Counted from the first letter of the stretch, positions 1 to 12,148 are shown. The stretch: 64,000 bases of DNA from Phytophthora sp. 'mugwort' (GCA_033558025.1 JAUCEF010000006.1:3286001-3350000); one strand, 5' to 3'. Numbers and translations: made by a program. Notes: generated by a model not told the origin, from the sequence alone.

Positions 1-597
1 AGCTCGATCGTCACCTTCTCTCACGGAACCGACTGAGGCGACCGTGAATTGGGTCACGAGCGAAGTTATGGCCCATTTGTACGGAGTCCATGCAGCGCTT
101 GACGGGGTGCATGCCGAGATGGTCAGTGCCAGTGAAAAACGTCGCCATGTTGGAAGCTAGTGCCACGTCTGCCGTCAAGGTGTACCGCTGCCTAAGTTAG
201 GATGGTGCCTTCGTGTCGGCGGCGACGGCAAGCGGTCACAAAGTCGCGCTGGTCTGGCGTGACCCTAAGCACATTGTGCGCGCTCTGATCGACTACACAT
301 TTAATGTACAGGATATCGTCGCGCCGATCGAAATTGTCCATCCGCGGCTGCAGATTTATCGAGACTCTGCGCACGGCCCTGTTGAGGAGCTCGGATAACA
401 GGCAATCTTTTGCGAGGGGTCGAGGGGCTCCGCGCCTTCGGCCTCAGCCCGGAATCCAATTGTTGGATATGCTGGTCGAATGGTGTGGCCTCGGTGACAC
501 CGAGTCATCATGTGAGCCGGCAGGGGTCCCTCAGCAAGACGTTACGATTCTTATTGAGTCGCTCCTGGCAGACCAACCCAACATCGTCCGTTGGTAG
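1..597 (+). pseudogene. Ty3/gypsy polyprotein C-terminal fragment with chromodomain-like end
   Basis: This is the 3' end of a chromovirus-type gypsy pol gene, cut by the window edge. Around 240-395 one frame encodes the region after integrase that usually leads into the chromodomain. From about 450 to the TAG at 595-597 another frame encodes a chromodomain-like stretch (VEWCGLGDTESSCEP) followed by a short acidic tail. The two halves are in different frames, so there is a frameshift near 395-450. No intact integrase core is visible in the window. The assignment rests on resemblance to oomycete gypsy C-termini. Confidence 0.6.
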
Positions 598-630
598 TGT
601 CTAGGTCAATGCCCTATTCCTCACAAAAAT

Positions 631-1834
631 CTAGATTTCTTGGTTAAAACAATCCCCCTTGTCTGAGAAGAGCGTTACGGTGCTGAGCTGCTTGGCTTGA
701 ACATGTTCTGCAGCTTTCGAACAAGGACAAAAAAAATGGCTGTTACCACACTCCCGGCAACAGCCATTTTTTTCGTCCTTTTCCGCGAGTTCGTTGCGCA
801 TGATGATCTCCACAGTACCCATTAGACACACCGCCTCGATGCTTCCGTTCGTCATCTCCATGTACAGGAACTGGTCGATCTCGTTTAGTTCGCTGAAGCA
901 CTCTAGGACACCGCAGAAGTTTGCTTTGCTCCCGTTGTTGAGCTTCCACTCGACTACATTTTCTGACAACTATTTGTCTCGGTGGGCCTTCACCATGAGA
1001 CACGCGCCATGTCGTCCCGGTCAGCACACTGTTGTCTCCGTGCTGCTGCTACGGGTGCGGTTGATGTTGCTGCGACCGCCGCGTCCACGCCCTCTTCCGC
1101 GTTTACTTGAACTGCCGCTGCGCTCTCTTCCACCACGTCCACCACCTCCACACTGCCGCCACGATTGGTGGATGCACACACTCTTTCACCTAAAGTCCAT
1201 GCCACCGCAATTGCGACACGCTGATCATCCTTGCCCTTGACCCACCGATCGGTGTGCATTTCTCGCCGGCTGGCATACACGTTGGGTGACATTCAACTAG
1301 GTCCACTTGGCCGTAGTCAGAACTCGCTTGTATCACCAGACTCCGTTGAGCTTCGCCGTCGGCGTGGTCCGCGAGAATTCAGCGTGCTTGTGAAAACGTC
1401 TCGAGTATGCCGGGATCTTGCCACTTCGTGCCTTGGTAGGCGCGCATTATGTCAGGGCATACACCGTTTGCGTCTGTAAACAGCAGTCAATGTATGTGCC
1501 CATCGTTCCGTTCGCTCGCTTTAGCTCCGTGAATAGGTTCGACATACTTGTGCAGTGAGTCGCCCTTCTTCGTAAGCTCCTGTTGCATCTCTGTCAGAAT
1601 TGCAATGCGCCCGTTAGGTCCGACGAAGTTGAACTCGCTGCCGGTCTACTACCACGGGCGCGTCGAGTCCCTGATGATCACATCTCCACTGTGTCTCTCC
1701 AGGTGGGCCTTCTCGAGCGACCCCGCGACAATCGTGTGCGCTTTAATGTTATTGGCTCGGCGGCAATTCTTCTGCCTTGGCATTTCATAGTGCTCGAGTT
1801 TGTCCATGCCGGTGACCATGCCAACTAGTCCCAT
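631..1834 (-). pseudogene. Degenerate Ty1/copia gag-protease relic, antisense
   Basis: Read on the minus strand, about 1834-1300 gives a UBN2/copia-gag-like segment (NNIKAHTIVAG) and about 1240-1190 a degraded Cys/His zinc-knuckle-like stretch. From 969 to 631 there is a 112-residue open segment resembling the part of a copia polyprotein that follows the protease active site (YMEMTNGSIEAV). Several stops and frame changes separate the pieces. No integrase or reverse transcriptase follows, so the element is truncated at its 3' side next to the gypsy remnant. It could be a host domesticated gag relic, but nothing shows selection to keep it open. Confidence 0.4.
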
Positions 1835-1899
1835 CGATCACAGGCTCGTCGAGATGCATAGGCCCCACATAGAAAATTGGTGCCGTTGAACGGCATTAT

Positions 1900-3059
1900 T
1901 TTCATCAGCTTAGACGTGTCTTTCAGCATCAAGTGGTTCTGTCGCAACGTCCTTCCTATAATTTTTCTGATTCTTCGTGCTCTGCGTAGTCTGGATCTTT
2001 AACAGTCTCTTGTTGCTTTCTGGACTGATTGATCATTGGGCATTAAGTTTCTTTGGCTGAAATGACGCCTCGTGTTCTCGGCACCATCTCTGCCCCAGTT
2101 TTGGCACATATCATCTGTGTACCGAAATCGTACTGATATCTCCACCGGTAATCCTACCGGTATCGGAACCACGGTAGCCTTGTCATTTTCGTACCGATGG
2201 CTTCTCCGGTGACAGCTTTCCCAGGCGGCCCTTCTTTGGGGTCAAAACCTGTCCTGGCGTCTTCCTCCTTCTCTTCTTGTTCGTGCATCTCGTCGGTGTA
2301 GCCTTAAGGAAACCCCGTGATGTACGAGGCCAGGATAGTTCCCGGGTGTTGGCTTGGACGGGCATGGGGCAGGCTGGAATATTGGATTGTGAGTGCCATA
2401 CATGGCCGGTGACCGGCTCATTCGCTCGTCCTTCAACACGCCCTGCTTTATTATCTTATACTATGCTAATACTAATAGGTTATATATCAGTTATGTAACG
2501 AACGTGTCCGTTGAGAAACGGACACGCCTGTACAGCTTACCCAGTAGTTGTGGTAAGCCATCTCCATTGCATGCGATCAGGTACGTTGTCCGAAAATGGA
2601 GACCGATAGACCCAAGCAGTAGATCAAAAGCAGCACGAAGGAAGAGGACAATGTGGGTATGATAAAGCACTCGATAGGGAGATGGATAGCTGCGTCCCCT
2701 TGGTAGATACAATTGAAATTACAGATCATGCGCAAATTCTACCACCAATACAATTTTGACCAATAATAGACCTTAAGTTGACGCTTCAAACAAGGATTTG
2801 CTCCGCGTTGTTAAATGTCACCCCTACAAATCCTCCGTCTTTTATGTCAGTGCAGCAAGCACGAACGTGACCACAGCATTTGATCTCATCGGCGTTGCCA
2901 ACAAAACAAATGAGAGCACTAAGCGGGGGGAGGGAGAAAGCCGAAGCAGTACAAGCTGGCATCGGAGACTTCCGCGTTGAAGTCTGCTGCGCTGCTTTTA
3001 TATGACACAGAAAATGGAAGTCGTAATTAACACATTTTGGCCTGGAATTGATCCTCCGA
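1900..3059. other. Gene-poor stretch, no supported gene
   Basis: No open frame here resembles a known protein. Its position upstream of the antisense copia relic would fit a decayed 5' LTR and leader. AT-rich sequence with short inverted stretches (for example around 2500-2525) is seen, but no paired LTR could be found. Confidence 0.3.
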
Positions 3060-4292
3060 ACACTGCGTCAATTCGAAGACACGTGCCATCCGGCGCTGGA
3101 AGCAGGAGAGAGGACATATCGACGCCATGGCCGCAGAGGCGAAGACAGCACAGCAAAAGCGGTTCAGGCACATAGGCACGTCAAAGGCCTTGTCGGACGA
3201 CGCTAAATTGGATATCTTAGAGTGACTAATTGCATTGAAATCACACGGTGTCCCTGTGTCAGCTAAGATGATTGAACTGGAAGCTTTAAAAATCGCTGCA
3301 CTGTACAACGTTCCTCGCTCGATATTTGCAGCGACTCCTACTTGGATCGCTACCCGCTACAGCCTCTCGCTCAGGGCCAAAACACGGCAAGGACAAACGA
3401 CGCCAGGTCATTCTGATTTGTGGTAAGGAATTCTCGGCTGCGGTACGCATACGTTTTACTGAAGAAGGTATTACGAAAGTGTACAATGCGGATCAAACCG
3501 CGATCTTTTACAAGTATGTGCCCAAGCGCACAGTTGATCGACGTGGCGCCAGTACCGTCTGGGTCAAATGCGGTGGTAAAAGTAAGGAGAGACTTACAAC
3601 CATGCTACTTGCCGATACCACTGGTCGTAAATATGGTCTATTTAAAATGAAACCTTCAAAAGACGAGGGCACCCGCGAGAATACTCGCGTCTGTGGCACA
3701 GATTCAGCAGACGGATGTGGCCTACAATGGAGCCATTGCAAAAGGAAACACAAACAGCCATATATACGAATGTGAAAGGATGGTGGAATGCGGATTTATC
3801 AATGCTCCTCCTACATCATTTTTGTTGGCGATCGCTGCTCTACCGATGACCCCATCATGCTCCTATGGGTCGATTTCAGCGCCTATTGGACGACTGAAAT
3901 TGTTGCGTTGCCGCCAGCAATATGTGATCTTGCAACGTATTCCTCCAGGATATACCCACTGTTACCAGCCAGCGGATATATCCTGGAATAAACCGCTTAA
4001 AGACCGCATGATAGCTTCGTGGACAGTATATCTGAAGGGACAATGCTCGAAAGTAATGGCATCTGACGAAACCGAGCCAAAGCTCACGCCCGCAGATCGC
4101 AAAATAGTATTGCAGTGGCTACATTCGGCATGGGATGGTCTTAGTACGAAAACAGTGAAAGACGGATTCAAGCATGTGGGACTGTTATTCGACGAGCACA
4201 ATGATACGCCTAGCGAAGCTGTGGGGCCCAATGAAATTGACGAAAAACTTGCTGGTAACTTGCAAGCTTTATCCAGCTGGATACAGAGGTAG
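3060..4292 (+). pseudogene. Pogo-like (Tc1/mariner superfamily) DDE transposase, broken
   Basis: This is a transposase of the pogo/CENP-B type. About 3080-3400 encodes a helix-turn-helix DNA-binding region. About 3430-3660 carries the first catalytic Asp block (YNADQTAIFYKYVPKRTV). About 3860-3920 carries the second (WVDFSAYWTTEIVA). About 3930-4010 holds the conserved PGYTHCYQPADISWNKPLK stretch with the third acidic residue. At least three frame changes and an internal stop near 3222 break it. The three acidic positions are still recognisable, so decay is moderate. No flanking TIRs were identified. Confidence 0.8.
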
Positions 4293-7085
4293 AAGAGATA
4301 TCTTGGGACGACGACATCGTAAGTCGATACATTTACCAGGATTAATACATGGATACCGATTCGGTGGTACATGCACCTATTCTTTTCTGCACGTTGAATT
4401 TATCCTAATCACAAGATTTGCCTGCACGGAGGGGGGTGACACTTGACATCGAGGTTACGGTACGTCACGAACGCGCAAAGCTGGTGGGAAGAATGAATCG
4501 TGTACAGCGGGGAGGTCCTACCTTCACGAGAGGCTGGTGTCACATATTGGCCACCAGAGATGACAATCTTCTGGGGGACAATTGACTGGACGAACAACCT
4601 GTATTCCGGCTGTGGAAATGTTAGAAGGCGTGGTCAATGAAACTATTTGTGGAGAATGCGTGGTCGTGGGTGGCCAGAGCGATGACAATCTCAGTAGCAT
4701 TGGGCACTACTCATGCTGTCAGTATCAATACCACCGTTTCGGTATTTAACGGGGGTCTTTGTACCACAGTAACGGTACAAGGCGGTGACGGGTCAGCTCC
4801 AACCCCATTTACGGTTTCTGCTTGACCCGTGCACCGCCTCCTGCCTTCATTTATCTGTGAGTGGCGGCAAATACCCGGACAGCTCTTCTTGCCCTATTTC
4901 CCGCTTCACCACGCTATGGCCGCGCAAACCCATGAGGAGAGAAGCCGTACTCTCCTCGATCAACACATATCGGGGTGCCGAAAGCGCCTTGACAAGCGTC
5001 ACACGACACGTACAAGCTACGACCTGCCCAAGAACCGTCTAGCGCGCTATGCCCGTCGGCGAGGACCTGTCCGTGGCAGCATGCGTGTCTACAAGACAGG
5101 ACTGGTCATCACGGCGCGTAAGCTAAATGAATTTCATGTACTGGTGAAGGGGATGTACTATCCCGTCCGCCAGCTACTCGGATCACGAAAATCAGAGCCG
5201 ATTGGCGCCACGGCCAGGAGGACGACCACTACACAGAAATAATTTACGCAGTGGTGCCAATGTCAAACAACAGCAATTCTCTATGTTTCACACCAACGTT
5301 GATGTCGTAGAAGCCCACGTTGACCCGTGCGTTCAGTTCCTCTGGATAGAGCTTCACTTGCCAACAGCTCTGTTGGCTTTGATATAGAAGACTCTGAGGG
5401 AGAGCCTGTTCGATCTCCCAACTCTTTTTTAAATGCTCGTGCTGTATGTGATTACGAGACCAGCATTGTCGAGCTAATGTCGCCCCCATCTAATATAGAA
5501 TTAAACGAGAAGCTACCGAGCAAGGTCGTTTCCAGTAATGAGGTGGAAAAGTTGGTGCGGTACACCCTACATAAATCCACAGTGAAAGCTTGGCACATGC
5601 CATTTGCAATTGTTCGGAGGAGAGCGAAATGAGTGACAGCACTCTAAACGAAGAGACTACATCGGATGAGGGTATATCGTAGCTATATACTGTGGTTTGG
5701 ATCCGTCATCTAGAGATTCCAGACTACATCATTATCAGAGATATCAGATCATTTGACTGGTGTCCGTGCGTTGTTAGCTGACAGCAAGACACTTGTCCGA
5801 ACTCGCTCACCGACCTGTTCTGCGCTGGCAACAACTGTCGCGTTGGGTCCCTTTTGCGGAAATCGGCCGCGGGAGCTGGATAGCGGTCTGATACTAAAAC
5901 ACCCACCGCGAGGCTTGGAATTTTTCAATGCGATACTTCTCTTCTGGAACAATCGTCGGTGACTACGCTGGAGAGATGACGACGCACGATTACGAGGGCG
6001 ACACGAACCGCATCAGCGATTTATACGACGACCACACCATGTTTTTCATCAGACACAAAACGAAAATAGCTAAGCGGTCCTCGTCCTTTTGCTTTATTAT
6101 CCGCGTGAGGAAGGGGTTTAACTACGCGCGCAGGTCAAACCCGTTATAGAGCCCATTACTTCAGTGGACAGCAGGGTCCAACAGCACCCACAAGATCTGG
6201 TACAGTATATCGGTGCCACGCGTTATGATGCATGGGGCAGGCCTCTTCTAAAATAGGCGCTCAGCTTACTTCGCCTATTTCATCGATAGATAGGCGTTTT
6301 TGAACCTAGAAGTAGGTACTTAGTTTAGGAATGTACCAAGTAAATCCCAAAATCCAAAGTAGGTATTCGATAAAGGATATAATTTTTAAGTTAGTGTGTG
6401 TTATCCGGACTATCTTTATTTCTCAGATAAAGCGATCTACTCGAAGTACTGCTTGGCTTGCAGTTGGCCTTCCATGATGTAGTTGCTCAATGACGCCCGC
6501 TGATCGCTCTTGACTTGATTGAGAAAGCTGAAATCACTTCCACAGTGTGACTCCTGGTGTACGTTACGCTAAACCAGCGAGAAAGACTACCAGTTTATTT
6601 AATTCATGGCCACAATCCACAGTAATCCGCGCTTTCGTGAAGTCAGTCTGGTCGGCACCGCCAATAAATGTCGTTGGCGTATCGGGAACCTCCAGTAGGA
6701 ATCATATACGGTACAGATCTGCTTCCCGAACATATGCCATGTGGCAGGGATCGGCTTTGAGATCTGAAAATGCACGATCGCAAGTAGGCCACATGGAACC
6801 TTTGTCAGTGAGGTAAGTGTGAAGGAGAGCTCATTTGGTAGCATGCAGACGCCAACGCAGTATCTCCCGGGTTCTGCTGGGCCTCCAGGCGATGTTGAAC
6901 CTCCATGCAGCGCCATACCGGGCCGTACGGGGGGTCGAGTGCGTCAAGAGATATCCACGTGCTACTTCCGTGGCTTCCAGTACGCGCATGCCTGGGCGTC
7001 GTCGAGGAAGATATTTTAGCGCTGCAGCCATTGGCGTCAAGGCTGTCCCGGCACGATGGCGTTTTTCATCAGCACCATGGGCTAC
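4293..7085. other. Unassigned repeat-derived region
   Basis: Short open frames occur at 4637-4825, 4829-5242, 5327-5632 and 5928-6149 on the plus strand. None matches a family I recognise, and none has convincing splice sites linking it to the others. The stretch sits between two transposase relics and probably consists of further decayed elements. A 13-15 bp imperfect inverted repeat lies near 4780-4845. Confidence 0.3.
6250..6280. repeat. AAATAGGCG inverted repeat
   Basis: AAATAGGCG at 6251-6259 is mirrored by CGCCTATTT at 6272-6280, and a further ATAGGCG follows near 6291. The same motif pair occurs at 29533-29604, and a single copy sits near 31236-31244. It may be the terminus of a small non-autonomous element. 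Confidence 0.5.
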
Positions 7086-7089
7086 ACCA

Positions 7090-10000
7090 CTGGCCGCCCC
7101 CCACACCTGTCGTAGCGTTGATTCTGCTGGTACTAGCGTCAGAGACGTCACTAGCGCAATGAAGGGCAGAATAGACACACTGGTCGTCGAACTCGACACA
7201 CTTCCTGCGCGGCGCGTATAGGAAGCTGTGCATGACGAGGTTTATGGTGCCATCAATGAGCACGTCGTCCGCGAGCTATCTGAGCCTCAAGTTCTTCGCC
7301 GTGTGTACCAAGCAAAGAGCCGACACTTCCGTGGAGATGTTCACGGAGCAATCGAAATCCCGCCACTTTCCACGGCATTGAACGAAGCTGTCTACATTTT
7401 TCAGTTAGTTGCATTACGTCACCGTTAACCGAGAGAACCTCATCAAGCCCACATGACTAATTGGCTGGGCGCACCCATCCCTCGTTAACCTACTGCGCTA
7501 TCACGGGCTTACGATTTTCGTCGACGGTACATTCCGTTGTGTACCACCTGGCTACAAACAGTGCGTCATTTTCATGGTGCATGACGTACCTGTCTATTAC
7601 GTGTTGAGCACTATTCGCAGTGGAGATTCTGTGGCGAGGCCGATGAAACCTTTATCACCCAGAGGTGTATAGCGTACTTCAGATAAAACTGAATACCAAT
7701 ATGACCCTGAGTACCGCAAAGTAACTCAGAGTTTCTTGGTGGCGTGAGTTCTTGTGGAATCCCTATTGGCACGTTTGTCTTCGACGGAACGGCACTTCAC
7801 CAAAATCTGGCCTCGAAAGTTATGCAGAGTATACGTCCACAGCAGGATGTACTCTTCCACGACAGGAGGCAAAAGAAATCAGAAGTCAGTAACCCAGAAT
7901 AACTTGTACTCTGAGTCACACACCCTCAAATAATGAACTCAGAATTACACTATACCCCTATAGCGTACCCCTAGTCCGATAAACCAACAATATACAGAGT
8001 TATATACAAATACACAGCCGTCCTTATTCTTAGGGACCCTTGAACGGTGGGTCGCAACACTAGACTACTCGAGTCTGCTATTCAGGGCGCTAGTCCACCC
8101 TAAAAACTCGTTCACACACAGCGCACCACTCTCAATTAAGAGAGAACTATTAATTACCTTGTCAGTCGATTCACACAGCAGTTAGAATATCAATTCTGGG
8201 ACAACTGCTACTCAGCCACCCAGAATACCAGTTAATATGAAATAGACTATCACTAGCGAACTAGTTGTCTCAATAGGAATATAAAATAGATGGGTCAACC
8301 CAGGCAGTCGAAGACTATCTCTGGTCGCCACCTAAATGGGAGTTGGGGTGTTGGAGTTGTCACAAACGGTGTCTTAATACCGCCATGTCCCCTGTTATAT
8401 CACGTTCGCACTCTCGGGATCTTCTGGGAGCCTCTCACAAAGGCACGTCGGATTCTCGCGGGACCTTGGTCAGATTCTAGCCTCAGAGACACTGAAGGCA
8501 CTTGCGCAGTATGGGGTAAAACGAACTCTGTTGTTAGTTAAAGGTTTGCTATCTTCTATCTCTTCTCTCTCTCTTCTGATTCTTCTTTATCTTGGCTTGA
8601 CTATACTCTTGGGTGTAAACATCTTGATCTATGTATACCATGGGTACACTGGCAGCGATCTTTTTGAAGGCTGACTTAACATTCCTTCTAGATTTCTGAC
8701 TGTAGTTCAAGTCGGACTTGGGCCACGTTTCTTTAACTGCGTTGTGCTTAATCTTGATGACGTGATAACTTCAATGTGTCCTGACTTCGTCCTTCAGGAA
8801 TCTGAATTCAACTTGATATTCAGACTTGTAACATCCAGACTTTCTGACATCCAGGGTTCTGAAGATCGTGATCCTCGAACTCAGGGATGCCGGCGAGTAT
8901 TCGTTACACAGTTCATCGTGTGTCACCGTACTGGAGTTACTTCTCCTTGTGGGTTTGTTTTTGACTTGTTAGCCTCCAGTATATGACTTTTGGAGATTTC
9001 TCTGCATGTGAATCTTGGGTGATAATCCTATTATCTTCTCTGAATTACAGCAAGATGAGGTGCACTCTGGGATACGTTCTCCAGAGGCACTTTCTGCCAC
9101 TTATTAGGCACTCATCGTAAAGGAAAGTCCAGGGGCTGGACAGGATGTTTTATTTGCAATCCTGGGTATGCATCCCCAGGATGCGCATTTCCAGCCAGTT
9201 GGGCCCATCTGCATTCAGGTGAGGATTCCTTCCACAGTTCACAGTCAACTTCCATGTCACATGGGTACAGCCAGGCCAAATCTTGAATTAGCCAATCACC
9301 TCTATTATTAGGACTTGAAATCACTGGTATGACGACACAGTGTCACATTAAAAAATCCAGAAACGCCTCGTCTCAATTCATTTTGGGACATGATACATTT
9401 TGTAGTGCAAGGCACGGATCAGCAGCTTGATCCAGCAGAAGTTGTGTGCGACTTCGAGAGTGCTCTAATCGATGCCTTGCAGGCGCAGTTCTCTAACGCG
9501 ATCGTTATCGGTTGCCTCTTCCACCTGAAGCAGGCGCTCAGACGCGCCGTGAAGCGGTTCCTGATTCCGGAGGAGCGCTGCTCTCTATCGCTATGACCCG
9601 TGGGATCCTCGACATGCTAACAGTCGTTGAGCACAAGCTTATTGAGCGCGGCATCAAGTGGGCGAAGCGAGAGATTCAACAGCGCTGCGACGTGGCTGGG
9701 ATTGAGTAACCGAAAGTAAAGTGGCGCGGCTTCTGGGGCTATTTCCAATGGACGTGGCTGGAGCAGTACGACGTGGGCGTGTGGAACGTTGCCCGTCTGA
9801 ACAACGAGCTCGTGGCACGCACGAATAATCCCCTGGAGAGGTTTAACAGCGAGCTGAACAATCGCTTTCCTAAGTCTTGCCCTAGTATGGCGACTTTCGT
9901 AGGTGTGACCATTACACTCTCAGCTGAGTATGTTCATCGCCTTGCCGACGTTCCCGTGGACGCGCGCGCCATCCACCACGCGAACGAATCCAACTGCCCA

Positions 10001-10119
10001 TGCCGGTTAAGATACAGGATGACATCGCCGACGACTCTGATGACGATGCACCTGCGGTTGCCGAGGTGCCGTCCGACACACCGGACGAGGAGGGAGGGGA
10101 GGACGACGAAAAGCAGTAA
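7090..10119 (+). pseudogene. MULE (Mutator-like) transposase, interrupted
   Basis: This is a Mutator-like DDE transposase. About 7140-7430 encodes the N-terminal region, and about 7500-7600 the first Asp block (FVDGTFRCVPPGYKQCVI). After an interruption the frame resumes near 9375 with the second Asp block (AEVVCDFESALIDALQAQF), followed by the GCLFHLKQALRR motif. The third acidic site (NNPLERFN) lies near 9825-9850, and an acidic C-terminal tail ends at the TAA at 10117-10119. Several frameshifts and in-frame stops are present as well as the 1.7 kb insertion, so it is inactive. The left end of the Polinton starts 100 bp downstream, so that element inserted beside or inside this MULE. Confidence 0.85.
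7640..9370. mobile_element. Unclassified insertion inside the MULE
   Basis: The MULE reading frame stops making sense near 7625-7640 and resumes near 9375, so about 1.7 kb of foreign sequence sits between its first and second catalytic Asp. The insert has no recognisable coding domain. It is rich in CTCAGA/ACTCAGA-like words and may be a solo LTR or non-autonomous element. I could not define its ends or a target-site duplication. Confidence 0.4.
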
Positions 10120-10218
10120 CAGGAGAAGTCACAACTACTTATTCCTTTCTAATGGATGAAGCTGTTCCAGAACAAGCAGGTAGCAGTAGTATAGAGCAGG
10201 TACAATACGTGTAAAAAA

Positions 10219-10403
10219 AGCTCACCCAAATAATCCACCCACACACGCAATAACCCACTAAATCACACAAGAAATAATACAGTAGGCAAGACCTCTCGAC
10301 CCACTCTGATGCGAAGGGGGTACCCTCCTAACCTCCAAGCACCACAAACATTGTCAAACACCTGTAAAGCAGAGCTTAAAATTGTAAGTGAGGTCATCCT
10401 AAT
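10219..10403. repeat. Polinton left terminal inverted repeat
   Basis: This segment is the diverged reverse complement of 28809-28980. The best-preserved blocks are GTAGGCAAGACC, the run from CTCTGATGCGAAGG to CCAAGCACCACAAA at about 10307-10350, and AAAGCAGAGCT near 10367-10378. Similarity fades at the inner end near ATCCTAA. Weak similarity outside 10219 hints that the original repeat may have been longer. Confidence 0.85.
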
Positions 10404-10477
10404 ATAGGTAAAACGTTAAAATTCGTAATTTTCTATATTTATGAATATATCTACGATTTTCAGAATATTTTTACGAA

Positions 10478-10572
10478 GGTATCAAGCTTACACTTATTTC
10501 GAACTAAAATCAAACATATTTTGATTTTAGCATATTTTGATTTTAGCTCGAAATAAGTGTAAGCTTGATACC
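10478..10572. repeat. 95-bp near-perfect palindrome
   Basis: A left arm at 10478-10514 (GGTATCAAGCTTACACTTAT...) pairs with a right arm at 10536-10572, 37 nt each with one mismatch. The 21-nt spacer contains another copy of the TTTTGATTTTAG word. The structure resembles a foldback element or a small MITE sitting just inside the left terminal repeat. Confidence 0.85.
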
Positions 10573-11334
10573 GGTTTTATTCATTACGAGAGGATAAACT
10601 TACTGGTATGGAAAAGAACACTTCCAGAAAAGCCAATGTCAAGCCGCAGGACAAGCAACACGAAGAAGAAACACGCTCATGGAAGTGGCCTAGCAACGCG
10701 ACAAGGAGAAGTGTCTTTGAAAGACGTTCTTCGATGCAATGGCGAGAAGCACTTGTACGACAAGATCCTGAAGCTGGCGGTATATGCCGACGACTTCCTC
10801 CCTTAATCTTCGGATGGAAGCGTGTGCATAAGTTCGTGGAAGCAATCAACGATGTCAACAACTAAGCTGCTGGTGGAGGCGCTGCTGTTCCTCCGTGTCC
10901 CTTCCCAATCCCAGATCCATTGACGCGAGAATCGTTCAAGGAAGCGCTGCTTGACTACGCTAGAGTTGGAACGGCTGATCCATTTGGTACAACATGCCTA
11001 CCGTGCACTGCGTCAGAGTTCGGTCGTGCTACTACCACGCTTCATGGGTTGAACTTTCATCCATGGACTCAGCATATCATTGCTGTTGGTGGTGCTGGTA
11101 ATGTGTTGCCCACTGCAGAGCTGTGTGTGCCCAGAGCTCGCACGAATACGTTGGAGCCTGCAGTCGTTCAGCATCCAAACGGTTTGTGGAATTCTTGAAG
11201 AAGAACCATGCGTCAGTGACTCATAACTCGTCGCCTTGATTTTCGATCGCGGTTATCAGCGTGAAGACGATATTCCCCATTATTATTTGTGTACTATTCG
11301 CTCATACTTCAATGATATTAATAATATGAATCGA
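10573..11334. other. Left-arm segment without recognised gene
   Basis: Fragmentary open frames on the plus strand (about 10573-10865 and 10920-11198) read like pieces of one decayed gene, but I do not recognise it. Base composition is more GC-rich than the neighbouring viral genes. There is no counterpart next to the right terminal repeat, where the GIY-YIG gene begins almost at once, so this may be a nested insertion. Confidence 0.3.
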
Positions 11335-11720
11335 GATGAGACGGAGGTTAGTGTTAGTTGAGATTAGATTGGAAGTTAGTGTGATATTAGATCGGAGATT
11401 AGTGTTAGTCGAGATCAGACTGGAGGTATGTGCTTCGTAATAGAGATAGATCGGAGGTTAGTGTTAGTCAAGATCAGACTGGAGGTTGGGGCTTCGTAAT
11501 ATTAGTCGACATTAGATCGAAGGTTAGTGTTTCGTAATATTAGTTGAGATTAGACCGGAAGACCGGAAGCTTTTATTAATGTAATTCGACTGTACCAGAG
11601 CATATGTCAGTAATATAATACTGGTAGCTGGTATTAGCGCGGTACAGTATTAGTCGAGTGCAGTACCCGAGCAGATATCAGTAATATTAGTCGAGATCAG
11701 TACGTACATGTACAGTACGG
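11335..11720. repeat. Irregular tandem repeats (GGAGGTTAGTGTTAGT-like)
   Basis: Several imperfect copies of a 35-60 bp unit containing GGAGGTTAGTGTTAGT, GAGATCAGACTGG and CTTCGTAATATTAG lie head to tail up to the first viral gene. Unit length varies, so it is a scrambled minisatellite rather than a clean array. Confidence 0.6.
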
Positions 11721-11782
11721 ATGTGAGTAGTATTATATCACACCCAGAATTAATTAAATTTTCTCCAAAAAAATAGGGAGCT

Positions 11783-12109
11783 ATGTATATAGATAGACCA
11801 ACTGATAATATGACAAGCTTAACTTTTGGAAAATACAAAGACCAGTTCATCGAAGAAGTATATTCTTCTGATCCAAGCTACTGCCGCTGGATATTCAACC
11901 AACCCAGTCTAAATATTAGCGAGGACATCAAAATATTCCTTCACCCCAAGTTTCTAACCAACGATAACTCATACATGATGGCTTGGGGAAAATACAAACG
12001 TAAGACTCTCAAGCAAATCAGTCGAATTGATTCTAACTACATTGATTGGCTTCGCAAGAGTCAATTCGTGATTGATAAATGCCCGAAGCTATTAGCACAA
12101 TTGAACTAA
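11783..12109 (+). CDS. ExoX-C-like double-domain protein of the Polinton
   Basis: The product has 108 residues with two copies of a small domain resembling the C-terminal domain of exodeoxyribonuclease X. Copy one is LTFGKYKDQFIEEV...YCRWIF at residues 13-42, and copy two is MAWGKYKRKTLKQI...YIDWL at residues 66-90. The domain usually follows a DEDD exonuclease, but no such catalytic part is present here. Its role is unknown; DNA binding is plausible. An alternative start is the Met at codon 10, directly before the first domain. The frame is intact. It converges on the capsid gene, with about 40 bp between the stop codons. Confidence 0.7.
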   Translation: MYIDRPTDNMTSLTFGKYKDQFIEEVYSSDPSYCRWIFNQPSLNISEDIKIFLHPKFLTNDNSYMMAWGKYKRKTLKQISRIDSNYIDWLRKSQFVIDKCPKLLAQLN

Positions 12110-12148
12110 GACATTCGCAGAATTGATCTAGGAAATTAGTTTTTTATT

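Noticed and set aside
794..1240. Plus-strand 148-codon Pro/Arg-rich frame
   Set aside because: Low complexity and opposite the copia relic; no domain.
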